From: Hofstenia miamia
Lineage: Eukaryota > Xenacoelomorpha > Acoela
DNA: 64,000 nucleotides
Direction: 5' to 3'
NCBI GenBank assembly: GCA_004352715.1
Contig: SCFE01000038.1
Span: 1,436,666-1,500,665, forward strand
Shown here: positions 1 through 10,124 of the stretch, piece after piece
Numbering within the stretch: position 1 is the first letter of the stretch
Layout of the letters: each line of letters begins with the position of its first letter
Made by a program: the position numbers and the translations under genes
The notes under the pieces: generated by a model
Seen by the model: the letters and a program-made list of their open reading frames with translations, nothing else
Databases searched by the model: none
What the model was told of the DNA's origin: nothing

Positions 1-1331
1 GTAGCACTGTATTTAGCTGGCTGAGCAACTGCAACACAAGATGCACAATAGAAAGCTTTTTGCAATCATACAAAATTTTATATTTTCCCACGGAATTGTA
101 TGGTTGGCTGTTCCATTCTTAACAAGAAAATTCAAATACAGAAAATATTCTTTACATGTCGCTGCAATTAACCCAATATAGAAACGTATCTAGCTGTTCA
201 ACATGAAAGAAAAACTTTAACAAAAAATGAAAGAAGATATGCATGCACATTTTGTAATGCTTCTTATCATTTAAACTCTATTTGTTCTTATTTTGATGAA
301 ATTGGTATTATATTTCTTTCGAAGTACTGTGGAAATGTATTAACATTTTGTCATGGATGTTTTCATTGAGGAAACAGAGATTCAATTCACGTCTGCTGAA
401 ATGTATGATATATCAGCTATAACTGCTCATATTGACTGAAAATTTGAACAAATCAACGAACAATTGCATAAATTTAGCTAAAATTTTGATCACAAACTAA
501 GCCTTTGTGTACTTCTTCTGATTGTTCGAATTCAAGCTTTTCAGAATCTTATCAAATGTCAATAACTAATTAGAAGTATTCCTAAATGCCCCAAGAATTA
601 TTCTGCCAATCATCGGTTTCTATGTGATAACTCCTTTGTTAAATTTTTAGTCATGTTGGTAATTGAATTTATCTTTTCGAGATATATAGCGCTGTGGTAA
701 TTAGAATGAAAGTCAAAGTTGCACACTTATTGTTAAATTAAAATCAGAATGATACTGTATCAAACTGCTTAGCATTGCCATAATCTCAAATTTTACGTGT
801 TAGACGTGAACCAGCAAACAAATAAAGTTGGGCAAATGGTGAGCTCCGTTTGGGCAACGTGGGCTTTTTGTGGGCATTCGCAGAATACAAATAAAGTCTG
901 GCAATGGTGGGCTCTGTGGGGGCAATGTGTGCGCTTTGGGGGCTATTATATGACTAAGAAAAATATAATAAAGCCAATTATTTCAGTGCAATTTGAAGCC
1001 TAATGTAAACAAATACGTTTTTGCGCCATCAGAAACTTAATGCATTCTTATCATTTATAGAATAGCCTACGGTTTGCCTACGCTTAATTTAATACAATAA
1101 GATAGTGAGAAATCTGTTTTACCTTAAATCCTAAGTCAGTTTCATAAATAAATTCTTGATTTTGCATTGTACGTCTTTAATCATTAATGATGTATTCTAT
1201 TGTTATAAAAATGGATTAAACAGTCGCGAATTAATAAGTTTTGAATTAGAGCTCTGAAATTCACCAGCCCTAATCTGAATGCAATTTCACAACCTTGCAC
1301 AACCTATCAGCCTAGTAGATCAAGAAAAACT
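1..1331. other. A+T-rich intergenic DNA, no gene seen
   Basis: No reading frame with protein-like composition was found. A G-rich patch at about 828-945 repeats short units resembling TGGGCAA and TGGGC and opens a 68-codon frame rich in Trp and Gln. That composition is what a decayed short repeat would give, so it is not called a gene. Confidence 0.6.
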
Positions 1332-1505
1332 CAATTACATAGACTAACCGTAGCCTTAAGATAACAGCAATGGATTCAACTATGTCTATTTGAAACTGAC
1401 ATCAGTTAGGGTTTGCTTTGTTTACAACATGGTTTGAACGTTTTCAAAAAGACATGGGTGAATCAATTGCTGTTATCTTAAGGCTACGGTTAGCCAATGT
1501 AATTG
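1332..1505. mobile_element. MITE with 47-bp terminal inverted repeats
   Basis: Positions 1332-1378 and 1459-1505 are inverted copies of each other with only a few mismatches; the shared core reads CTAACCGTAGCCTTAAGATA. The 80-bp middle has no coding capacity. The size and long inverted ends are those of a non-autonomous DNA transposon. A related half end lies at 62408-62434, which shows a dispersed family. No superfamily can be assigned without the autonomous partner. Confidence 0.75.
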
Positions 1506-1609
1506 GTCATGCGTGACCTGTCATATTTTTTATTTTTTTATAATCGCATGTCTAACCACCGAGATAATTACCGATGTGACTTGATTTTGCAACTTTTCTT
1601 GCTCACAAT

Positions 1610-1742
1610 AATATATATANNNNNNNNNNNNNNNNNNNNNNNNNNNNNNNNNNNNNNNNNNNNNNNNNNNNNNNNNNNNNNNNNNNNNNNNNNNNNNNNN
1701 NNNNNNNNNNNNNNNNNNNNNNNNTATATATATATATATACA
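1610..1742. repeat. TA microsatellite containing an assembly gap
   Basis: Runs of TA flank 105 unknown bases (about 1620-1724), so this is an unresolved dinucleotide microsatellite. Reading frames crossing it are not meaningful. Confidence 0.9.
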
Positions 1743-2790
1743 GTAAGCTATATTTAAGTTTGTAAAACGAATACAAAAATAATTGTTTTCATCGTTTATT
1801 ACAATTGTTGGAATATTTAAATTAATACAAGAATAATTCATACAAAATTTCAGTACTCAGTTATTATTGTTTGAAAACTAGTAAAACTCAAATCAAATGG
1901 ACATCATACTGTTTTATGTCAATTCCTAAAAATTTCAAGGTAAGAACATTCAATTTAAATTTATTCTGCACAATATAATTATTAGCACATTATGTTGTAG
2001 AATTAATATAATGACATATTCCTCAGCATTCAACTTATGTGATTACTACGAAATTTGTGATTGTTGAATGTCAATGTTTAACAAACTTGAGTAGGTAATT
2101 GATGCTTATGGAGTATGGTTTATAAGCATTAGCTTGACTGAATGCAATTTTGCACACTATGCTTAATGTTAGCGATTTGTCTATTCAGACTTGTCAAATA
2201 ACCAAGTCGAGCATGACCACTGCATTGGATATACGATGAGCCCAAAAAAGATCCTTAATTAAGTCAAGCAAATTTATAGCTCTGCTTTTTAATTTGTTTA
2301 TGCAGATTTTTCTTATTTGTTCATCAATACATCTTTTATTTATAATATAAATTTTTTTATTAAATAATAGGAAAAACTATGTAAAACATTTGAGAGTGCA
2401 ATATTTCTTAAAAAATATCAAGCTAAAACAAGCCTCATTAAATGATTCTATGTGGTGAGCCGAGCCGAAAATACTGAAAAGTAAAACGAGCCGAGCTTAA
2501 ACATTGACAAGGCTGGTGCTATTGATAGTAGGTGATCAAAGTAATAAGGTGTGTATTGAATTCTTGGTAATTCTATCAATGAAAATCTTGAAAAATCATG
2601 CAAAATCTTTAAATTTTTTTTACCAATTTTTTGGCAGATTTGATTAAAGCATATTAAATCTTAGCAAGGTTAATTACTGATTTATTTTAACAGTTCTTTG
2701 CATTTACACTGAAATCAATTGAATGAAAGATGCTTATTACATATGCAATACCTAGAACTATACATTTTTATTGTGAATTCATAAATAATT
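1743..2790. other. Intergenic DNA with one dispersed repeat
   Basis: No coding frame was seen. The stretch near 2185-2235, with CGAGCATGA and then TATACGATGAGCCC, resembles 60735-60785, so it belongs to a dispersed repeat. Elsewhere the DNA is A+T-rich with no recognisable element. Confidence 0.5.
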
Positions 2791-3701
2791 ATAATGTTTT
2801 GCTTTTTAGAAAATAAATTTCATAAAGATGTCGATGCGGACATATTATTGCCTTTACGAGCGGAAACAAATAGACTAATGGCTATGGATAATCATCCACA
2901 AAGTTCTAACCAGATAAATATTAAAGAAAGTCAGAATGGTAGTGCATTACATAATCTAAATGAAAATTCTAATGAAATTTTCTTTAGTAACTCATTCTAA
3001 TGAAAGTGAATCTGATTTGGTTCAAGATAAAATGAAATTGTCTTTACGAGAGTGGTCTATTGACTATAATGTGTCCAATGATGCAGTTACATCACTGCTT
3101 CATATTTTGCAATCTGAGTTAAGTTATTTACCATTGGATGCCAGAACACTTTTGCAAACAAACTACAATAATGACATTTTGAAATTACTGAATGGTGAAT
3201 ATTTCCACTTTGGATTTAATGATTTCTTAGAACAATTTATTCAATCGCATTCAATGCCTATTATGGATGTGATAAGTGTGAATTTGAGGGTGAATACACC
3301 AACAATCGAATGAATTATCCAAGTTTATCTAGTCTACGATCAAATACTTCATTCAGAGAAAGAACGAATGAAGAACATCATACTGGTGAATAGTAATTCT
3401 CTTATTTGCATTATTGATTATATGGTCATCATTTTTTAATATGCAAACTCATGTCATTAGATTATTTTTAAATTTTTGCAAATATGATAATTTTCCTCAC
3501 CAGGTATATCGCCACTTCTAAGATTAGAAATTGATATGATAGACGATTTTCCGATAGACTATATGCACCAAGTCTGCTTGTGTTCGTGTAAAATCAAATG
3601 ATGTCATGATTATTTGCAAGAGACTGGAGGATATGCGTAAATACATTCCTAAATATTTTGTTCGCAAACCGCGTTCTATAAGTGAGTTAGAAAGATGGAA
3701 G

Positions 3702-3842
3702 GTAGTAATGGTAGTTTCAATATACTTTCAAGTTCCCCAAAAACTAATAAGTATATTTATGATTAATTTGCCCTAATGCAAAGCATTTTTATTTATGGAA
3801 TCATTTCCTTTAATTGAATGTGACTACCATTACTACTATTAG
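3702..3842. mobile_element. Small inverted-repeat insertion inside the transposase remnant
   Basis: The transposase reads ...ELERWK up to 3701 and resumes as AELRFFLVYGGP after 3842. The 141 bases between begin GTAGTAATGGTAGT and end with the inverted equivalent ACTACCATTACTAC before TATTAG. This is a MITE-like insertion that happens to have GT...AG ends. Removing exactly GT...AG does not restore the reading frame, so splicing is not supported. Confidence 0.55.
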
Positions 3843-4509
3843 CAGCTGAATTAAGATTTTTTTTGGTATATGGTGGTCCAATTGCTTGCTATGAAATTTT
3901 AAATGAAAATGTCTATAAAAACTTTAGTTTGCTAAGTGTTTACATTTTTATGTTATTGGGGAATTACCCAAGAACTTTAATTGATTATGCAAACACGCTT
4001 ATCGAAAAATTCGTATCAACATTTTCTGAAGTATATGGAGATGATTTAATTGTTTATAATATTCATACGCTGCTGCATCTGGCAAAGAATACATTCGGTT
4101 TGGTCCGTTAGATAATGTATCATGCTTTCCATTTGAGAATTATTTGGGAACTCTAAAAAAAGCTATTAGAGGTACGAAATCGTCTCTAGTTCAAGCCATT
4201 AATCGGATAACTGAGAAGCAATTCCAGAAAATTAACCATTCCAATGCTAGAGATAAATATTTAAGTATTGGACCTTCAAATCACTCTGTGAAAATACGGA
4301 ACGTGTTGGATGGTTTCACTTACATGACAATAGATTCTGTTTTGGACAATAGATTTCACGTTAATGCGTGTCCTGTCAGTGACAGCTATGTTCTTTGTAA
4401 CTCCATTGTATACACGTTTATCGGGTTTGTAGATGGTCCTCAGAGATCAAGGTTTATGCTTCAAAAGCCAAACGACATGAAAAAATTCTTTGAATATCTT
4501 TGCGACTCC

Positions 4510-4530
4510 NNNNNNNNNNNNNNNNNNNNN
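4510..4530. other. Assembly gap with 145-bp duplicated flanks
   Basis: Twenty-one Ns separate 4365-4509 from an identical copy at 4531-4675. The duplicate contains the same piece of transposase remnant. A scaffold overlap that was not collapsed is the simplest reading. Confidence 0.85.
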
Positions 4531-4822
4531 TGCGTGTCCTGTCAGTGACAGCTATGTTCTTTGTAACTCCATTGTATACACGTTTATCGGGTTTGTAGAT
4601 GGTCCTCAGAGATCAAGGTTTATGCTTCAAAAGCCAAACGACATGAAAAAATTCTTTGAATATCTTTGCGACTCCAAAAAGCCTTTAATTTTTAAAATTT
4701 GCGTTGATGTTCAGTCTCAAGTATTTTATTTTGATTCTGGAGTTTCACTCACCAAAATTTGCCCTTCGCTAATTTCAGAAAGGGAACTCATAACGTTTCC
4801 ATTAATGCATTCTGTAATATAA

Positions 4823-5494
4823 TATTCAATTTTTAGATGTGTCAACTCATTAAATTTCTTATATATATATATATATATAGGGTGTTGCAAAAACAACGAA
4901 ACCAGATTCAAAATCTTGTATCTCGAAGACTAATGAAGCTATCATATTTTCACAAGCATCACTGTATTTATCTACCCTAACCCTAACTCATTATTGGTAA
5001 AATTTTCAAATGAAGTTTATCTACATTGTCAGAGCAGTGGGTTTTCAAAATAATGTTATAAAATTTTTGCAAAATTGTCTAGTATAAAATCATTTGCCAA
5101 AATTGTAGAAATGTTTCAATGATGTCATGAAGGCCCGCAACTTGTTCTCTGCTTGAAAATCAACACGACTGTAAGATGAAATTATCCGTTTTGACTTAAT
5201 AAAAAATATTTGAAAAACAGCACGTGGCTTGATGCAAACAATAAACCCATTTTTTGAAATGCATGATTTCTGAAGTTCATAGTTAGGTGAGTAAATATTA
5301 CTTTAGTAGCTCTGATTAGAATTTCCCAAAAAAGCGAATTTGTTTTCCCATGAGTACCTGCTTGTCATATTTTTGCCGAATGAAGGTTCGCCTCGTCCCA
5401 CTTCCACGTTCGCAGGAACTAATGCAGAAGAACTGCTCGCAAAAATTTCGTTATGATTGAGAAATTCGCACTTAATACTAATTAATAAATATTC
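4823..5494. other. Intergenic DNA with transposon ends
   Basis: A TA run at about 4860-4879 leads into GGGTGTTGCAAAAACAAC, which resembles the terminus of mariner/IS630-type elements. The segment 5210-5330 is a direct repeat of 7300-7400 and so is a LINE-derived fragment. No gene was seen. Confidence 0.4.
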
Positions 5495-5718
5495 TGGGTT
5501 TGAGCTTTATATTTCGTTCAGATTGAAATCGGGTTAGTATTCATGAGCAGGCTGTAAAGCAGTATTTCATAATGAAATCACAAGTTAAATTTAGTTAGTG
5601 TTTCCAAAGCCCGTCACCTTGCTTGTCAAAATCTAGTTTTTGATGAAATATATTTACATGTTAGATGTAAGAACCTGCACAACATGCCTGGTATGTGCTT
5701 AGTTGTTTTTTGAAATTG

Positions 5719-5727
5719 GAATATATA
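5719..5727 (+). promoter_or_regulatory. Candidate TATA box of the secreted-protein gene
   Basis: AATATATAG lies about 40 bp upstream of the ATG at 5763. The same stretch, GGAATATATAGCTC, is conserved in front of the inverted paralogue. Spacing suggests a very short 5' leader. No transcript data are available. Confidence 0.4.
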
Positions 5728-5762
5728 GCTCAAATTTCGTGTTGGTTATATTCACTGAAATT

Positions 5763-6173
5763 ATGACTACAATCAAAGCCATTCCTTTCATACTTTTCTC
5801 GATTTCTTTTTGCAAGGCGTCCTTCATAGGGAATGAAACATACGCAAACGTAGCGATTGGAGAAGTGAAGGAATACTGTGAAGACTCTGAGAATAAGCTC
5901 CCGCAATGTGGACGTGGAATTAAGAATTTCATTATTAATAATAACATTACAGAACTAGTCCCATGCTCAATTAAAAAACGTTGTGCATATCTGAAGCTTG
6001 AAGATAAAAATATAATGGTTAAAAAAGTTTCTTGCCATCAGAAGTTTACTGTTCTGCTAACATTGTGTTCAGATTCCTCTCCAAGAAATATGTCGGTTTT
6101 GCATGGCCTCAACTTATCAAATTTTTATTTTACCTCTTCCAATCCCACGTCGACGTCTACTCCTAGCATTTAG
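5763..6173 (+). CDS. Small secreted six-cysteine glycoprotein, copy 1
   Basis: An uninterrupted 136-residue frame. The start is the first ATG (MTTIKA); the frame stays open upstream only through a TTG and promoter-like DNA. Residues 1-20 form a typical signal peptide with the hydrophobic core IPFILFSISF and Ala-Ser before the likely cleavage. The mature part has six cysteines at 39, 49, 68, 74, 91 and 102, suggesting three disulfides, and N-glycosylation sequons at 24, 61, 109 and 117. The C-terminal tail after residue 118 is Ser/Thr-rich. There is no transmembrane segment after the signal. I do not recognise the family. The inverted copy at 15706-16113 is about three-quarters identical, keeps every cysteine and has no stops, so the frame appears to have been kept open since duplication. 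It could be a venom-like, immune or matrix protein, but nothing in the sequence decides. Confidence 0.7.
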   Translation: MTTIKAIPFILFSISFCKASFIGNETYANVAIGEVKEYCEDSENKLPQCGRGIKNFIINNNITELVPCSIKKRCAYLKLEDKNIMVKKVSCHQKFTVLLTLCSDSSPRNMSVLHGLNLSNFYFTSSNPTSTSTPSI

Positions 6174-6600
6174 ATATCAGTTGCTGGCGATTAAGACTTT
6201 CAAAGTTCTAGTAGGCTAAGAAGCTATTTTAATTTAAATGTAATGTTTAATTAACAATATATTATATAAATTATTCTATATCCTTCTCAAATGTTTTAAA
6301 TAGGAACACCTAAAAATAGTGAGAATTCTATAAATTGTGTAATTAAATTGCATATATAGTATAAAGTGCATTCGGTACCGATTCTAAGGGGTGGCGAGGG
6401 GATAATTGCGGTGGGTCCGTGCTTAGCATTGTTCCTTAAAAGCATTATAGGTTGCTTTAAATATTAGGGTTTATTATCATATGCAAACTATAATTTATAT
6501 CATCTGAGTTCCTTGCCGCATGTGATGCAAATTTAAGCGTTTTCTGTTTCCATGTTTGCAAGATAAAGTGGTTTGTCATTGCTATCAATTGAGTTAAAGC
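6174..6600. other. 3' flank of the secreted gene, conserved in the other arm
   Basis: No coding frame. The block at about 6370-6470, with TTCTAAGGGGTGG and AAAAGCATTATAGGTTGC, is found inverted at about 15390-15485. No clear AATAAA was seen close to the stop. Confidence 0.5.
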
Positions 6601-7359
6601 TCTTTTTAGTATCTTTCTTTAGCTGAAAAATATTCAATTTTCAATCTTTGTACACCTACATATGCAACAAGATCACTTGTTTCATCTCGACACTTTATCA
6701 GTTAATTCGATTAGTTATTTTAAGGATTTGTTGAAGATATAATGAACTGCGTTTTTTCGATATGATTTTTAATTGATTAGATTTGAAATAGCTGGAAGGA
6801 TTTTCAATATCACTTTGTAAAATTTCGTGTCCCTAAATGCATCATTATCAGTATTTGATTCAAGTATCATCAGCAAATTGACATATTTCACTATTTACAG
6901 GTTTCATAATCTCATTTAAATAAATTTCCTCTATTAGTGAGCCTTCTAAAAAAACTCATTAACTTTGTTATAAATTACAGATTTCAACAAAATTCAACAA
7001 ACTCCAAAATGTTAAAATTCATTGAATTAAAAGTTTGCTTAAGTTTTGAAGAGCTGTGCAACTAGATCTATTTTGAAATATATTTGGAGATATTTTTTCA
7101 GCAATTGAAATAATTGCATCACTTTTACTATGTTTAACGCGGAAAGCATATTTTTAGATGTAAAGATATTCCCTGATGCAAGGTATTGTTTGATTTGAAT
7201 ATGCAATAATTTTTTAAATTTACTGAAAGGGTGCGTTATAGAGCTTGGCCTAAAGTTGTTCGCAACGAGGGTATCTCCATTTTTATATAAATGTGAAAAA
7301 CACCACGTAGCTTGCTGCAAACGATGAATTTTTTGAAATGCTTCATTTCTGAAGTTCAT
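6600..7359 (-). pseudogene. Non-LTR reverse transcriptase remnant, left arm
   Basis: Minus-strand frame 7039-7359 contains HLYKNGDTLVANNF and SSITHPFSKFKKLLH, the non-LTR RT block usually written as IYKKGD...NYRPISI...SKLFEK. Downstream (lower coordinates) the sequence corresponds in reverse to the better-preserved copy at 13807-15260, including the region of its QGS and TYLGV motifs. Frames are broken throughout and no full-length ORF remains. Confidence 0.7.
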
Positions 7360-7689
7360 AATTAGGTTAGTAAATATCAGTTTAGTACCTCCAGTTTTGT
7401 TTAGAATGATAATAAATAATACTAATGGATTTTGCCTTCAAAGTGTATATATAACAGAAAAACTAAATTCAGTAAATTAATGAAAATACTAGAGAGAATA
7501 AGGTTTTTGTGACCATTGCAGAATGGAAAGTGGCAATGGTCAATTAATGGGATCGATTGCCAATAATAGCCGTTCATTTGCGAACCATAACTAACAAAGC
7601 AATAAGTATTAAAAATCCTAATTCCACAATTTTTCAAAGAAATAATTATATTGTTTATAATATGTGCATTGCATTAAAGTTTAATTTCA

Positions 7690-8045
7690 ATTTTCAAAAC
7701 GTGCTATTTATCAGTTTCTTTTAGGCCATTGATGGTATGACAATGGTCCATTAATGGCATTACCGGATCAATCTGCCATCTATAGCAAACAAATACTAAT
7801 AGTGATTTAAAATTTTACCTGATCACAAATTAAATTTCATGAAAAATGAAGTTACTTACCCTTCAGTAGTTGATAACGCAATCTAATATGCCAGCTCTTG
7901 TTTTTAAGTGCTGTATAATGAATTCAATCACTTGTGCAAGGTGTTCAATTATTAAGATATTATTCTATACACACCACCAACTGTGCTCTTAGCTCAAGCA
8001 ATTTATACAAAGTTATGAATTATAACTCAATATAATATTGGGCAG
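7690..8045 (+). repeat. Dispersed direct repeat, copy 1 (partner at 12822-13155)
   Basis: The segment starting TTATCAGTTTCTTTTAG, passing through ACTTACCCTTCAGTAGTTG, and ending near AATTATAACTCA recurs in the same orientation at 12822-13155. It has no coding potential. It lies beside short GGTCCATTAATGGC-like units. Confidence 0.75.
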
Positions 8046-8790
8046 CATTAGTGAACTGCTGCTGGGAAAATGTGGCATTTGTGACAACTGAAGCCACCAG
8101 TGGCACATTGAATGGGCCATTGGCAGCATCAGTGGCAACCTTAGCAGTCAATGAACAGATGCTTGCAGATATAATTCACTTCATTATTTTGATTCGTAGA
8201 TCCTTTTAATATAAAAAAATGATTTGTGAAAAGCTTTCTTGAAATTTTTAATTTTTAAAAAATTGAATTTTCAAAATGATTTATTTCATGCATATTTGGA
8301 CAACTTGAAGTCAACTATAATATATAAATATTACGATTGATCAGAAGAGATTTTTCACGATTTAACAAAGTACCATTTCAAAATCGGACATAATTTGAAA
8401 ATTTAATATTTTTGTGAATTTTGGCAGATTTATATGTTTATTGTTATCATTAATAAACAAGACATTCTTTCAATTACCTATTAGATGGTTCTATTTAAAA
8501 AATCTGGCAGGATATTAATGATCCTTCTGCTCTTTGTTGGGCTTGTGTATGTTTAAATAGCAATGTTTAACCTCGTCTTAGATATATAAAGTTGTTGTTT
8601 TATATATAATAATGTTTTGCAATCAAAACCTACTGTTTGCCACCATGGACCATTATTGGTCCATCAATGGGTCATTGTCAGCAATCCATCACTGGTCCAT
8701 TAATTCCTCACTGGTCATCTGCCAATAATCGCCATCAATGGCAACTTCAAAGGCCCATTGTTAATCCATTAATGGCTTGCTTTTTGGGTG
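8041..8790. repeat. Degenerate minisatellite of GGTCCATTAATGGC-like units
   Basis: About 8041-8150 carries repeated GGCAGCATTAGTGGCA-like words, and about 8637-8790 carries repeated GGTCCATTAATGG and CCATCAATGG words. Between them is plain A+T-rich DNA. An 89-codon frame across the second patch is just the translated repeat. Confidence 0.55.
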
Positions 8791-9187
8791 GTGAAATTTA
8801 CATGCAATTAAAAAACAAAACAAAGAATTTTAAAAAAGTTATATTTAAATTTAGAAAGACGTGGCCAAAAGACAATATTTTGATTTTGAAGCATGGAATT
8901 TGTTAGAGGCATGATAGGTAAAAATTAGTTATTTGATGATTTTGACATATAAATTAAAAAAGACTTAAGATATTGATATTTGGTTGAACAAGAATTAAAA
9001 GTACTTGAGGAAAATGATAGATTTTCATTAGAATTAAATTAATTGTTCCCAATAAGTATATGCTCAATTTTAAGGCAAACAAAAAATCAAGATAACAGCA
9101 CTGGGAAGCATAACTTAGATAACAAGCAGTATATTTTAAAAATTAAGCATTTGTTTGAATAGTGAGTTGACTTGGGTATAACAGATG

Positions 9188-9869
9188 TCAGATAAAACCA
9201 AGAGAACATTTTAATTTTTTGTGAAATTGCAATTTCCATGATAATTTTCTAGAAATAACTTTGTTTCTCCTCTCGAACATTGTTTGAAGTTCTCTCTCTT
9301 TTTCTTCTTCAAATTCCATCTTGTGAGTTTCTATTTCTCCCTGTTTTTCTTCTTCCGTTAATTTAATCAATCAGAGTCTGTGTTTTAGTTGATCGATTTC
9401 ATGTGATTGAATTTCGTTGTCTTCTATTAGCCATTTGTTCTCTGTTTCTACTTCCAGATACATTATTTCCCACTTTTCGTACTGTTTAATGAACTTGTTG
9501 TTCAACTCGGCCAGTTAGTGGGTTAGTCTTTTTATTTCCCGTTGGAATAATTCACTCTGCTCTTCAAACCTTGAGCTCATGTCTGTCTTAAGTTGTTTTA
9601 TGAGGTTTTCTCTCCCCGTCCATTTGTTCGAATTTTCTCTTCAATTGCAGTATTTCGTTTTTCAACATCATTTCAGATTCTTGACTCTTGTTTAAGACTT
9701 CGTAAATTTCCTGCGGAATTGTTACTGGGGACATATGCATTGTCTGCAGTTGCATCGTGGGGGACTGATCTGTTTCATCAGTAGGTGGTGTAGATCTCGG
9801 TAGAACTGGAGTTATTACTACTTGGGGTTGAGTTTTTTTCGCGCTACCTTTTTTGGTTCTATTTGTCAT
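9188..9869 (-). pseudogene. Gag N-terminal fragment of an LTR retroelement (element D)
   Basis: The minus frame starting at 9869 opens with MTNRTKKGSAKKTQ. After a Pro/Thr-rich stretch it enters a heptad-like helix (NKSQESEMMLKNEILQLKR). A stop and frame changes follow, but 9188-9370 continues as an E/K-rich coiled coil. The opening closely matches the first residues of the ORFs at 27917, 34871 (minus) and 36422, all beside LTRs of one family, so this is the Gag start of that Ty3/gypsy family. Protease and RT are missing, so the element is truncated. Confidence 0.65.
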
Positions 9870-10124
9870 GATTATTACTTGATTGCAAGTAGTGGTTTTC
9901 CCTTATGGTTCTGATTCTTTCTTCACGAAGCTATGCAACCCAATTAGGTATATTGACTAGTTGACCTCTCCTCATTCTTGATCTTCTGTAAGTTCGGTTG
10001 CTTGCTGTGTACCTTAATTCCTCCATTTAAGTAAAAGTGTAGGTAACGAAGGTTTTTTGCCTTTCTGAATATTGCTGATTATCCATAATATTAGTAGGAG
10101 CTTTGTAACCTGTCACGGTCGCTA

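Larger units (their letters stand above)
2794..4822 (+). pseudogene. Decayed Tnp2/EnSpm-like transposase-domain protein
   Basis: Several frames read in order as one transposon protein. At 2960-3313 comes an N-terminal segment with LREWSIDYNVS and LPLDARTLLQT, then GEYFHFGF. Near 3540 is FPIDYMHQVCL, and near 3655 FVRKPRSISELERWK. From 3850 it continues ELRFFLVYGGP, then a DYANTLIEKF / YNIHTLLHLA / FPFENYLGTLKKA segment up to about 4210. This motif order matches a large metazoan family of Tnp2-like proteins, in which PIDYMH and ELDRWKATEFRQFL are hallmarks (family knowledge). Frameshifts near 2960 and 3313, stops near 3590 and 4110, a small insertion at 3702-3842 and a gap with duplicated flanks show that it is dead. 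The tail to 4822 may be a C-terminal domain. The superfamily label is less certain than the transposon origin. Confidence 0.75.
5495..9080 (+). repeat. Left arm of a large inverted duplication
   Basis: 5495-7530 matches the reverse complement of about 13410-16375, and about 8830-9080 matches about 13150-13370. The matches were read by eye at several anchors: the secreted-protein gene, the downstream block around 6370-6470, the LINE remnant, and the patch with GAATGGAAAGTGGCAA. About 1.2 kb (roughly 7550-8820) is missing from the other arm or was inserted here. Arms are diverged but collinear. Confidence 0.8.

Noticed and set aside
797-1003. 68-codon frame rich in Trp and Gln
   Set aside because: It is the translation of a G-rich short repeat (TGGGCAA-type units) with no other coding sign.
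1503-1841. Frames crossing the N run
   Set aside because: They exist only because unknown bases were read through inside a TA microsatellite.
4975-4996. CCCTAACCCTAA telomere-like words
   Set aside because: Only about two and a half units, which is too short to be a telomeric or interstitial telomeric array.
5699-5947. Minus-strand frame opposite secreted copy 1
   Set aside because: It is an antisense shadow; the same shadow occurs at 15929-16177 because the sense frame is conserved.
8637-8906. 89-codon plus frame
   Set aside because: Mostly a translated GGTCCATTAATGG minisatellite.
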